From Kingdonia uniflora (taxonomy: Eukaryota; Streptophyta; Magnoliopsida; Ranunculales; Circaeasteraceae), in the NCBI GenBank assembly GCA_014058105.1, contig JACGCM010001798.1:744001-808000 (forward strand): 64,000 bases of DNA, read 5' to 3'. Shown here piece by piece: positions 35,194 through 45,920 of this stretch (position 1 is the stretch's first letter; each line of letters starts with the position of its first letter). The notes under the pieces were generated by a model that did not search any database, was not told where the DNA came from, and saw only the letters and a list, made by a program, of their open reading frames with translations. The translations under genes and the position numbers were made by a program.

Positions 35194-36391
35194 TGTCAAA
35201 TCCTGCATGAAAGTTAAATACCAATTTATATAATGAATCAATTTATATAAACCAATTTATACTAGAATAAATCAAGTATGAATCAAACCTAAATTCAGTA
35301 GAGAAATGCAAGACAATTCAATAATGAATCAAATACTCCAAAAAGATTTCTTGAAGTGGATGATGGCTAACAATATTGAAAATGACACCCAAAAGACCAC
35401 CAATTAATTAAAAACTTTACTTGGAAGATAAGCAAGGGGTATACTTGTGGGAGTAAGCAGCTACTATATTGCATTAGCTTGGACTATATGGAAGAACCGT
35501 AGAACAACAAACATACAAGGATAAGCTACATATGGAATTTTTGATGAGACTAGTAACTATGAAAGAAATAAATCAATTTAAAAATATATTGGGCAAAAAG
35601 TTGTTTTTGTCTAATGCGAAACCTGCTGAGCTACATTTTATTTTAAGAACAAAAGAACATTGATCACATTAGTCCAACTTGCTTAGTCGGTAAAAGAGGC
35701 AAAACAAATTTCTACTATATCACTTTTCATTTTAACATTTGGGTTCAAATGGTAAGTTTAGCAAGTAACTAACTAACTAAAGCATACCAAAGTGAAGCAT
35801 ACCAAAGTGAAGCATACCAATAAGATCAAGTAGAAAAAACAACAAATGAATCAAATAAGAGAAGCCAAGAATCCTCAAATTAGGTTCAACTGGTTTAATA
35901 TCACTTATCTAATAAATTCAATAGTTGTTCAACTGGAGATGGGTGTGAATCATGCATGGGAGGGCAGGCAAATTCCAACAAATTCCACTTACCTTAAATC
36001 ACAAAATTTACCCAAATTAGAAAGAGAGACAAAGATAGAGATACATGGGATAGTAAGCTTTTTCCCCTTTTGATTTGAGAAGAGTAAGGTTTTTTTGTTT
36101 TTTCCCCTTTTGATTTGTTTGGATTTGTGTAAAATGTGAGAACAGGGAAGACAGATTCGTCTTAAGCTTTCAGACCATCAGGCACCTAAGACTTGGGTGC
36201 CTGATTTTTTATTTTTTTTAAAAGTTGGGCGCCTAAGAATTAGGCGTCTGTTTAAAAATAGAACAGGCACCCAAATGTTATGCGCCTAATAGAAATTCAA
36301 GTTAGGTACTATTGGAGGAAATAGAGTCTGATTGACTTGGATTTGGCTTTTTTTATCTAACTCAGTCAGGTACTTTAGGAGATGCTCCTAA

Positions 36392-36731
36392 AGTGCCTTA
36401 CTACCTTGGAATCCAAGGTGCCACATAGGATTTTTGTCATCCAACAGTGCCTCACTGACTTAGATTTCACCCTCCAAAAACAAGGTTGAGTCTTGGAATG
36501 GTTTTCAAATTCGCGATTAGGCGCCCAAGTGTTGGGCGCCTGTTTGTTTTATAATCGGGCGCCCAATTTTTTTTTTAAATTCAAATCGGACGCCCAATTT
36601 GGACTGGTAAAAAAAAGGCTTGGGTGCCTATTAAAAAAATCAAGTCAGGTACTGTTTGAGGAAATAGGGCATCACTGACTTGGATTTGGCCTTTATTCAA
36701 CCAAGTCAGTGAGGCACTTTAAGAGATGCTC
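36392..36731. mobile_element. Harbinger-type MITE (~340 bp) next to the larger element
   Basis: Left end CTAAAGTGCCTTACTACCTT, right end AGTGAGGCACTTTAAGAGATGCTC: matching inverted ends, followed by target TAA. The left arm resembles the left arm of the large element (CCTTGGAATCCAAGGTGCC against CTTGGATTTCAAGGTGCC). The end of the large element (CTTTAGGAGATGCTCC, 36,376-36,391) abuts this MITE inside its terminal repeat, as if the large element inserted there. Confidence 0.6.
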
Positions 36732-36784
36732 TAATATCTAGGGATATATTAGTATACCACCACCTGCAAATACATTGTCAATAA

Positions 36785-37079
36785 AAGCATCTCTAGCAAA
36801 TAGTTTTAGTTTGGGTGTGGGCTCTGACAGAGGGCCTACAAAAAACCCAACCCAAACTCCATCTCTCCCAGCAGCCAATGACGTTTTTTTTTTTTGGTTT
36901 TTTATATGTAATCAAAACATCGTGTGGTGTTTTGATTACTGCGCGGTAAAACGATTACCGCCGCAAGTTTGGTTGAAATAAACAAACCCAACTTGACTCA
37001 CTCCTGTACTGTTTCCTCATCTCTCTCTTAATTCGAACCCAAAACTTGAAAAAAAAATTACAATTCTTTGCAAAATTAA
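36785..37079 (+). other. 5' flank of PMD gene 2 inside the insertion
   Basis: Contains GGGTGTGGGCTCTGACAG and tracts of T, and a C-rich stretch; no gene seen. Likely terminal and promoter part of the transposon. Confidence 0.4.
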
Positions 37080-38040
37080 ATGAAGATGCCAGAGGGAGAC
37101 CCACACCCCAACACATTCCTTGGGTTTAGAGGGACAAGAAATCCAGAGCAAGACGTAACTCGGTCGAGATCCAGAATGAAGAAAAAAAGAGTTGTATTTG
37201 AAGAGGTAGGATAAAATGAAGGCATACCACATCCAACCCAAGATAATGTTCCAACCAGGTTTATTACCGCGCTCCCAGATGGCCAAACTCATATATATCA
37301 CACTGGCAATGATCTCACGGTAAGTTTTTCGTGCATTATGACTTTGTTATTTCCGTTAATAAAGTGTATGACAAAATGCTCCAATGAACAGAATTGGGAT
37401 TTGATGCGTCCACACGGCACATTCACTACGCTGATAAAAGTTTGGAAGAAGATTTCCATAATTATGACAATAAGAGATCCCGTGGTGAAGATATTTGGGA
37501 GATTTATGGATATACGTTTGGGTAATTCCGATAATCAGCTAATTCAGGTGCTAACAGAGCGTTGGTGGCTGACAACTTAAACTTTTTTGTTCCCGTGTGT
37601 ATTGATAGGAATCACTTTAATGAATTTTACAATGCTGACATCATTGTCAATCGATAAATATTCTATATAGGTGTCGTATGACGACTGATGGAGTGTTTTA
37701 TCCGAGGAGAGGCAATTGTTCCGCATCGAATCTAATAATACAAAGAGTGGGAACGTCAGCATTGCACATTTGAGGGCATACTTGACCATCACAGATGATC
37801 AGGCGGATGATATTACGATAGTTTGTACTTTTATCCTTTTTATGATGGGACATTTATGATTCTAAATGGCCAACGACACCGTCCCGCTTGGATATCTCAA
37901 GGTCGTGGGCGATTTTGACGAAGCTCCTAAATATAAATGGGGTTTTGCTATTCTTGCTTCTTTGTACCATGGCTTGGATACCACAGTCACCACCGGGGGT
38001 GCCATCACTTGATTTTCACAACTTCTTGAGGAATACTAAC
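37080..38040 (+). pseudogene. Plant mobile domain gene 2, 5' part
   Basis: ATG at 37,080; exon 1 to 37,319 (donor GTAAG), intron to 37,391, then NWDLMRPHG, LGNSDNQLIQVLTERWW, TFLFPC, IGIT, then SGNVSIAHLRAYLTITDDQ, FILFMMGH and GFAIL-like blocks with frameshifts up to 38,020. The LTR of Tat element 2 begins at 38,041 in what appears to be an intron. The protein resembles PMD gene 1 (LGNSDNQLI against IGNSNNQVI, RWWLTT against GWWAMT). Stops at about 37,213 and 37,580 show decay. Confidence 0.72.
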
Positions 38041-38648
38041 TGTGATGGACAAATTTCATAAGCTCAAAATGGCTTAAAATTTGTTATCACGCCAATGAAC
38101 CTGTAACAATATTCTAATAACAAATAAGAAAATGACACAGGCGGATTTTAGCGTAGAAAACCTCTGAATAAGTAAAAAAACACGACCTCAAGTGGAGGAT
38201 TTTTGGTAAATGTATTTGTAGTGATTGAAGTAGGTATCTTATTACAAGTGATTTCTAAATTTAGAAATGCCTGAATCTTGTAACTTAGAAGCTTGAATAG
38301 TTTAAGAATCTAGACAAGTGATTTCTTATATAATTTTTCTGGTCCGGTCTCTTCTCAAACTTTTTCTTTATATAGGCCTTCCTCGCAGCTCTTCATCGTG
38401 TTGGAGAACGTTTTCTGAACAATGTGGTTAATGGCGGTTGACTGAGTAACTGACGAGTTCGTGAGAGACAGATGTCTTTGACTCGTTCAAGTTTTCCGAT
38501 TTAAGCTCGACCTACGCTCTTCGCTAGTTCGTGGGGTAGGTTGAAATATTGACTGGAGAAGTTATACTGAAAAATGTGTGAGCTGAGATGGGGGAATTCG
38601 AACTGGCGACAGCTCGATTTAGATGAGATTGAGGGATAGGTCCCTACA
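38041..38648 (-). repeat. 3' LTR of Tat element 2
   Basis: 608 bases, in plus orientation TGTGATGGACAAATTTCATA to GAGGGATAGGTCCCTACA; partner at 48,056-48,665. Conserved block GAAAACCTCTGAATAAG and CACGACCTC is shared with the LTR of element 1. Confidence 0.95.
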
Positions 38649-38662
38649 ATTGCCCCCTCACA
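38649..38662 (-). promoter_or_regulatory. Polypurine tract of Tat element 2
   Basis: Directly beside the 3' LTR; minus strand reads TTGTGAGGGGGCAAT before the LTR. This is the plus-strand primer of the element. Confidence 0.7.
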
Positions 38663-41450
38663 ACCGAAGTCACGAGTGGCTTTGGCTGAGAAAGAATCTG
38701 AGTGTAATGGATATTTGGGTTGAAAATTTTGAAATTCGAAATGTAGTAATGATGGTGTTGACGGTATGGCAGTTACGAGATATTGGGAAGTGATGGGTAT
38801 TAAATGATGATGTAGATGTTAATGTATGTGACGCTTGCTATTGAATAGTTGTATCTGTAATAAATGATGATGCTTGGGAAAATGTACCTACACAATAAAT
38901 GTAGGGTTATATAAATAGTACCTGTAGCAAATCTTTGAAACAGTGCTTGCGTGCACAACTTTTTGAATTTTGTAAAAAAATGGTGAAGACTCGGAGAATG
39001 GTTATTGACGAGAGGATAACGACTGAAACGCAGAGGTTGAAGTTAAAGTACTTTGGTGACCAATCCCTGGAGTTGTCTATTCCTTCTCCTGTTCCTCCGA
39101 TTTATCAAGGTATGTCGAAAGAGGAAGCGGTTGAAGCTGAGGAGGTATTTTACTGTAGATGGCAGTTTCATATGTTCGTCTTGGCAGGCGAGGAACATTA
39201 GGCTTGTCTCCGTACTTTGGCGGAGGACAATGTTTGGGCTTTATATGCAGGGGTAGGCGTAACTGCATGGCAGTTATGCTGATCTTTTGTATCGCCATAG
39301 ATTCTAAGGTTGGGCCTTCTTCATCTCTATCAACTCTTCGGTGGTGGTGGTTATAGGAGAGACGGTGATGGCAGTGGAGGAGGAGGATTAAAAGTGGGAG
39401 TCCGCTGGCGTATTTTTATCTTCTTTTGGCGCTCAGAAGACCTTCATTTTGCTTGGTGGTGGCCAGCACTGAGTCTACTGCTTGCATAGTTTCTATTTGA
39501 AGCTCGACTGGACTTCGACCTGACTCATGCGAGGGAAGCTTTTTGTTATATCCAATATCTTCTTTGTATCAAGGTAAAAAATTATTGAAGAGGGACGAAC
39601 TGAACGACTTGAAGTGCCAGAATGCTTGAACGACCTATTACTTAAAAAGCATTGGAAAAACTTATTATCTATAAAGTACCTGAAGGTTGTGTTGGCCAAA
39701 TTTATGTACTGGCATTGTACTTGAGATTGATTATTGAAAGACTTGTTATCTGTAAAAACATGTGTAACAGTTGTTGATATTGAATAAAATTTGACATTCA
39801 ACTTCCTGCGTTGTTATAGATGTAGAAATCGAGCTTAAATTTTAGAAGAATGTATGAATGTGTAAGTATTATTTCTCCTTACTCGACTTGAGAGAAATCC
39901 GTGGGAGAATTTATGTTGTGAAATAAGTAGAGCCTGCAGTGTGCAATGAAAAGGTTAAAGGCAAAAATTTTAAGATTTTAGTATGCAAAAACTTGATCTA
40001 ATAGAATTCGGTGGAATAATAAATCTAGAAAGAATATGCTCGACTTAGAAAGTAATATAACGGACAAGCTCGAAAGTAGAGATAAGTTCAAATATTTTTC
40101 TCAAGATTCTTGGGTTTTTGTTGCGAGATAAAAGGTAAAAATCACTTTTTGAGGGGAAAGCGTGTCTAAGTCGTATAAAAAGGGGAAGGAAGATTGTGAA
40201 GGTGGAGAAGAGGTTAGGATGGTACGGACTCGATCTTAGAGGATTGGTCATGTCACGGAAGGACGATTGGCTATAAAGATAGTTGAAGTGCGGGAGAGGA
40301 TTTTTGGTGAGTTTGGCTATGATGCTTTGTTACCAGTGAGGGAGTGTCAGCTCGAAGGATTAGATATAAGGAATAAGGAATGTGAGTATGCTCGATATTT
40401 CTATGAGATATGTTTTAGTGTTTTGGTGCTGGACCCTGCAGCTCGAGAAGAAATGGTTAAATTGATTGTTGAGGTCGAGATTAAATTTGAAGATGGCTAA
40501 GTGGTGACGTGATCGGATGTGGTGTTCCAGGTTATTAAGTTTGTTTCAGATGTGATGTTGTAAAAATACGTTTATAAATAAGTTTGTTGAATGTGAACAG
40601 AAAATAATGTAAATCAATGGGATCCTCTATAGTTGCAAATGCTGTTTGAAAGCTGTTGTGATAAATATTTTGAATAATTTTAAAAAATTTGTTATCTTGA
40701 AAAATGACGTCACTCTGACTATAAGTATGATACAAAATGAGGAAATGCAGAAGCTTCTAGCTTTGTTTTGTATGTAAAGCTGGGAAATTTGATAATGTGT
40801 AGTGTGAATCATCATGAGTATGGGAAGGTCAGAAAAAGATATGGAGACATGAGAGAAAAATATATTCAAATATGAGGGGAGGGGTAATGAGGGAAAGTTT
40901 GTTTTATCGAAAAGGTATAAGACATCTGACATGGATAGTGGAAAGGATGCCTCAGTTCCAAAACTGAGGACGGGTCGTGCGAGGCACAATAACTGCTAGC
41001 CTCTAGAGAGAGAAAGGATAAATAATGTTTCTTCCTCATCATTCAAACGTTTTTCAACTTCTGAAAATTTGGAGAGCACAAAGAGAGAGACTCAATTTTT
41101 TAAGGAATTTCATAAGGAGTTGTCTGATGGCGATCAACGGTCGAGGAGAGTGACATATACTGGATCACGCAAGTGGCTATACAGCAGTGTTGTGAGGAAG
41201 GGGCTCGGCGCTACTGTGGATTCCTACTCGGATTCTGAAGGTTAGTAGAGACGTATGGGATATATATATGTGTTTGTGCAAATGGTAATCGTTTTTTATT
41301 TTGAAGTAAATCTTAACATCAACAATTTATGGTAATATCTGTATAGTATATATACACATAATGTATTAAAGATATATGTTGAACGTATATGATCGATTTA
41401 TACGAAGTAATGGTAGATATCTGAACATGTATGTAGGTCGAACGTGAGAG
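38663..41450 (+). pseudogene. 5' part of antisense region of element 2, unassigned ORFs
   Basis: Open frames at 38,935-39,201 (88 residues; MVKTRRMVIDERITTETQR) and 40,186-40,500 (LLPVRECQLEGLDIRNKECE, VLVLDPAAREEMVKLIVEVE) and degraded stretches near 40,860-41,240 are on the antisense strand and precede the recognisable domain. They are not matched to a known family. They could be first exons of the antisense gene; the 39,400-40,180 stretch shows no frame. Confidence 0.3.
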
Positions 41451-42243
41451 GCAGTTGTGTAGGTCAAAACTTTGCCTATAAAAATCTTTGTTGATATGGA
41501 TTGCTTACTTGTTAACGAGGTGTCGACCTCCGGTCGGACGATGGAGTCTGATGGTGAGGTTGAAGTAGGATTGGAATAATTTCCACGTTTTCCTGGTCAA
41601 TTGATATCATATCTTCCTGGTTCAGATCCCTTTAGAGAATTTTATAAGGCCAAGGCCGCTGTAAGAAGGACATGGGGTAATTGTGCAGAGCATGTCGGTA
41701 AGCACTTTAGGGGTTGTATAGTAGCGGCGGGGGAAGAGTATTTTTATCTGTTGGCCGATTTAGAAGTGGAAAAACGAGATAGGGCTATAGATGAATCGAT
41801 CTCGTTATAATACTTTGATGGGGGTGTTCGGAGTGACATTGAGGAAGGTTTTTTGTGTTACCTGTCTCAATTAGAGTACGGGTTGAGTCTTCCTTTGACC
41901 AATTTGGCGAAAGGGATCATGAATGCAATTGGGGCTTGTCCTATTCAATTGAATAGGAACATGTGGGAGGTAATAGATGTTTGTGATCATCTGAATGAGA
42001 AGTGGGAGAATGAGGGGAAAGTGAGGAGGATATCCCCTGAGGATGTGCTACAATTCTATGGGGTGAAGAATTATCGTGCTAGTTGTGAGGCATATTTTTG
42101 TGCAAGCGTAACTCGGCCTCGTTTCTTCAATCTGAATTCAGTAAGTCAAACTTGGAATGACAACGTCATATGGGTGAAGGGTAATTACCTTCAGAGAGAT
42201 GATGAAGAACCTCTGGATCTTCAGTTTAGAACTGTAAAACAAT

Positions 42244-42328
42244 GTAAGTATTGCCATGCATAGATAATATATTAATATATTTGAACTGATACTTGTGGTT
42301 GATAATAAAGTGATGTTGTGTATTGCAG
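42244..42328 (+). other. Intron 1 of antisense gene, element 2
   Basis: GTAAGT donor, TGTATTGCAG acceptor; 85 bases. Same place as the 86-base intron at 1600-1685 of element 1. Confidence 0.75.
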
Positions 42329-42819
42329 GCGTGAAATCCCACGTCAAGAGGAAAGAGTCATTATTGGACGAGGTTGCTGAGGAGGAGGCTGAGCTCGAAT
42401 TTGTTTTGGAAGGACTAGGTTTTAGTAGAAAGAAGAGAGTTGACAGCAAGTCGAAAAAGGCGTAGTCGACCAAGTTGATAGCGGGTGCTGACGAAGGAAA
42501 AAAAAGAGGAACTGGTGGGGAAGGTCGAACCCACTCGGCCAAGACCTCTGAAATAGAGAGTTCGGTGCAGCCCGAACACATCATGTCGAGCAAAATAACT
42601 GAAAAATATCATAAAATATGGATGTTAAAGTCTGTGGTGGCCTCTGGTACCACTGGAAGTGGTGAGCCTGCTAAAGAAAAAAGGAGAAGGGTTGAATCTT
42701 CATAGAAGTCTGGTGAGAAGGTTGCCAAAGAGCGACTTGTTGTGTTAGACAACCTTAAAGAGGTGGAAGAAAGGTCCAGGCCGGCGGCCCTTCACGGAGA
42801 GGAAGAGACGAGCAAGATG

Positions 42820-42894
42820 GTAAGTGTATATTGATTATATGAAATATATTTATTGCATGCCGAGCTGATGCTGAGATCGATGTGTATTATACAG
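42820..42894 (+). other. Intron 2 of antisense gene, element 2
   Basis: GTAAGTG donor and ATTATACAG acceptor; 75 bases; followed by VARLVKGL. It matches 2227-2313 of element 1, followed by LFTLIKGA. Confidence 0.7.
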
Positions 42895-43308
42895 GTTGCT
42901 CGGTTAGTGAAGGGGCTCTGGCTTGGAGTTGAAGAAGATAAGTCAGAATTGAAGAAGATAAAAATCAAGCTTGAGAAAAGGTTAGCTCGAGCGAAAGTCG
43001 ATGCTGCTAAGGATACAAAGCAGTTGGAGGCTCTGAAGGTCTCTTACACCGTAGTAATTAGGCAGGTATAGGTAAAGTCGGGAGCCAAGTTGGAAGAGAT
43101 GGCTAAGGAGTGTGACAGGCTTGGGCACCACCTTATGTCAAAGGGTTACTCGGAGAAGGAGGCAGATGCCATTAAGGCAGATACCTACATTGAGGAGGTA
43201 GATGAGGTCGTAGTAGGAGTTATGGATGGGTTAGATGGTGTCTCCCGTCAGACTGTGATTGATAATTATGGGGACGACATTGAACACCTCGAGGGTGAGA
43301 TTGAGAAG

Positions 43309-43419
43309 GTAGGATAGGAAAATGAATTTCTATGAACATATTTGGCATGTATCGTAAACTGCTGGATTGTGTATATTTAATAGACTCGTAGTATGAGTTT
43401 GTCCGTAACTCTTTTGTAG
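43309..43419 (+). other. Intron 3 of antisense gene, element 2
   Basis: GTAGGA donor and TCTTTTGTAG acceptor; the flanking exons are both coiled coil. Confidence 0.5.
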
Positions 43420-45261
43420 GCATGTAGAGAAATCAATCTCAGGATAAAAGTCCTAGAGACTGAGCTTGCCAGGGAGAAAGAGATTTCTACATCCTTGTTG
43501 TCTTTACAAGCGGAACTGTAGGTTAGATCTAAAAAGGCATTTTGGCCTATACATTTTATTTGACGTAACTGCTAAGTAGCGAGAGAAAACATATAACGTA
43601 GAAGTATATATATAAAAAATTAGACAGTTGCGTATAGGAAATGTGTACCTGAGATACCGAAATACATGGCGTGAAGTGTTTCGCTGAATAGGTACTTCGA
43701 CCTTAAGTCTAAACGTAGTTGTACACAGTAGATGTTTAAAATCGGATACCTTGTAGAAATGAGTTGCATATATATGTGTGTTGATGTGTGTATGATCGAA
43801 CTGTATATAATATATTTATATTGTACAGGTCGAGTTGGATTCAGTTCGCTCACGCGAAGATGAAGCGCTTTAATGTAACCAAGAATTTGTAGAGGAGTTA
43901 GATAGAATGAGGGGAGCGAGTGAGGATAAAGAAGATCAGCAGGTAAAAATACATTTCAAACATGTTGAGGCAAACCAGACTGTTGCTGATCTCACTCGTA
44001 AGCTTGAGGAGAAAGATGTCGAGATCGACAAAGGGTCAAAAGAGTTTGCGTAGATGAAGGAACATGCCGCAAAGCTTCAGAATCGGATTGATACTCTGAT
44101 GTCAAGGAATAAGCCGATTGAAATGGCTCAGTATCGTATTCAGGCGCTAAAAAGATCATAAGGAAAATTTCGAGCTGATCTCCATAATTCTAGAAGTGAG
44201 TTAGAACGACTGAAGCAGATACTGGTGGAAAAAGATAACGAGTTGAAAGTAGCTCGAGAGAATCAATCAGCCTCGGAGGCTGTAGTGGAACACTTGCATG
44301 TAGCTTTACCTGCGAAGGATATGGAGTTTCGGGAGATACAACGAAGATGTAATGATCATAATGAGATGGTGGCTCGACTAAAGGCCGAACTGGCGCAAGC
44401 CAACGCACTTGCCAAGAAAGCAGAAGTTGGAGAGCGTGAGAGGGGGAGTAAAAGGGATGTTCAAATTCCTCTATCTTGAGGGGATGTAGTGAGTTTATCA
44501 GGACGAATTAGGGAGCTGGAAGGTGATGTAACTCAACTATAAGGACATGTACAAAGAAGTAATGCAAGCTTAAGGGAATACCAGCAAAAGTTGGATGTTG
44601 CTCTTATCAGGGAGAAAGTCCTGGAAGGGGAAATTCGGGCAAATGAGATGTTGATGAAGAAGAAAGATGACTTATTAAAGGATATTCCGGTTAGGGAAGA
44701 GTTGAATGCAGAAATCATGAGACTTCATGCTCAAGTGGTGGACTTAGAGGCCAGGAATTTGGCTGAATCAACTAAATATGTGAAGAAATTGGTGGAAAAT
44801 ATATCTATTAATTCTCGGCTAGACATGGAGCTGATCCATCAAAATAAATTGTACGCTAATTTTGAGGCACGCCTCGAGAAGTTGAAATCAAAATTTGCAA
44901 CGATGGTCGTATCCAATGTATCAAGTTCTGACCTGTTAAAGTCGATTGTTGCATATTTTGTAGAGGAAGTAAAAAGACTTGAGTTATAACGAGATACCTT
45001 GTTCAAAACTCTATCGGATAAGGGATGCGTTTGTAGAGTGAATATAGATCGGAGGAACTGTATGACCATTATAGAAACCCATTTAGGCCCTCAACCTGCC
45101 GATCTGATAGAGCAGGGCATAGCTGCTATAATTCGTGAATTAAGAGTTTTACCTCTTGTTGACGGGGAAGCGCTGCTTATACCTCATCGGCAGGAAAGAA
45201 TTCATTGTAATATGAATTGGACCTAAAAAATAAATTGTATTTGTCACAAACACATTGAAAT

Positions 45262-45790
45262 AGATGAAAGCTAGTATGACCTTTGCTTTATCTTGTGTCT
45301 GGTGGGTCTTTGATATAGAACAAATTTTTACACATGTTCCAATTGCAGAGGCGGGTTGAGCTAGTCGAATCAAATGACTTTTGATTCAACTGTAAGAATG
45401 TTAGAGACATATTAAAAGAGATGAAGGTTAGTATTATCTTTACCTTATCTTATGTTTGTTTGAGTCTTTGATATAAAACAAGTTTCTACACTTGCCTCAA
45501 TCGTAGAGATTTGGTAGAGTCAGCCAAACCAAGTGTTATCCTTGATTTAACTGGTATAATGACCCAAACAAGTTGAAAAAGATGAAGACTAGTATGACTT
45601 TTGCCTTATCTCTTGTTTGGTAGAGTCTTTGATATAAGACATGTTTCTACACTTGCCTCAATCGCAGAGATTTAGTAGAGTCAGCCAAACCAAGTGTTAT
45701 CCTTGATTTAACTGGTATTAGATCGATGGAAAGCTAGTAGTATTTATGCTTTGATCTATATAATGTGATTGAATCTACGTTAGTAGAGAG
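45262..45790. repeat. Tandem array of ~160-bp units in element 2
   Basis: Units begin at about 45,262, 45,420 and 45,581, with a partial one at 45,724, each opening GATGAA(A/G)(G/A)(C/T)TAGTAT and containing GAGTCTTTGATATA, TTTCTACACTTGCCTCAATC and TTGATTTAACTGGTA. Periods are 157-161 bases. Same position as the array in element 1 (between antisense gene and integrase) but with no sequence in common by eye. Confidence 0.9.
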
Positions 45791-45920
45791 ATGTTATAAA
45801 AAACTTGGAAGTTTCATTGATAAGTTCAAAATTTACATTGGATGGAGATGAACATCTCACTTTTGGAATTGAAAAACAAAAACGAGAGATAGAAATGGAG
45901 TAGTAAGACGCTTAACGATA

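Larger units (their letters stand above)
29503..36731. mobile_element. PIF/Harbinger transposon nest (left terminus deleted)
   Basis: Holds the two-gene set of PIF/Harbinger: a Myb-like ORF1 (plus) and a DDE transposase (minus), plus a PMD gene (minus). The right terminus ends GAGATGCTC followed by target TAA at 36,732-36,734; TAA targets are usual for this superfamily. Subterminal GGCGCC-rich short inverted repeats (GGCGCC flanked by TTAGGC or GGGC) occur at 29,590-29,680, 33,135-33,175, 36,180-36,290 and 36,520-36,600. The second copy of this locus at 49.35-49.43 kb lacks the insertion; compared with it, about 65 bases of target and the left terminal repeat are missing here. Confidence 0.75.
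41480..45226 (+). pseudogene. Antisense gene of element 2: putative gypsy-type transposon domain plus coiled coil
   Basis: Starts around 41,484 (MDCLLVNEVSTSGRTMESDG), then FPRFPGQLISYLPGSDPF, CYLSQLEYGLSLPLTNLAKG, INAIGACPIQLNRNMWEV-like block, LHEKWEN, VTRPRFFNLNS, WNDNVIWVKGNYLQ up to 42,243. Introns: 42,244-42,328, 42,820-42,894, 43,309-43,419 (all GT-AG). Next come Lys/Glu-rich linker (KKRVDSKSKKA) and long coiled coils 42,895-43,320, 43,420-43,530 and 43,850-45,000, then a C-terminal segment (LIEQGIAAIIRELRVLP). It aligns along its length with the antisense gene of element 1. Single-base stops (about 42,464, 42,703, 43,069, 44,479, 44,988) are the main damage. Role unknown. Confidence 0.75.
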
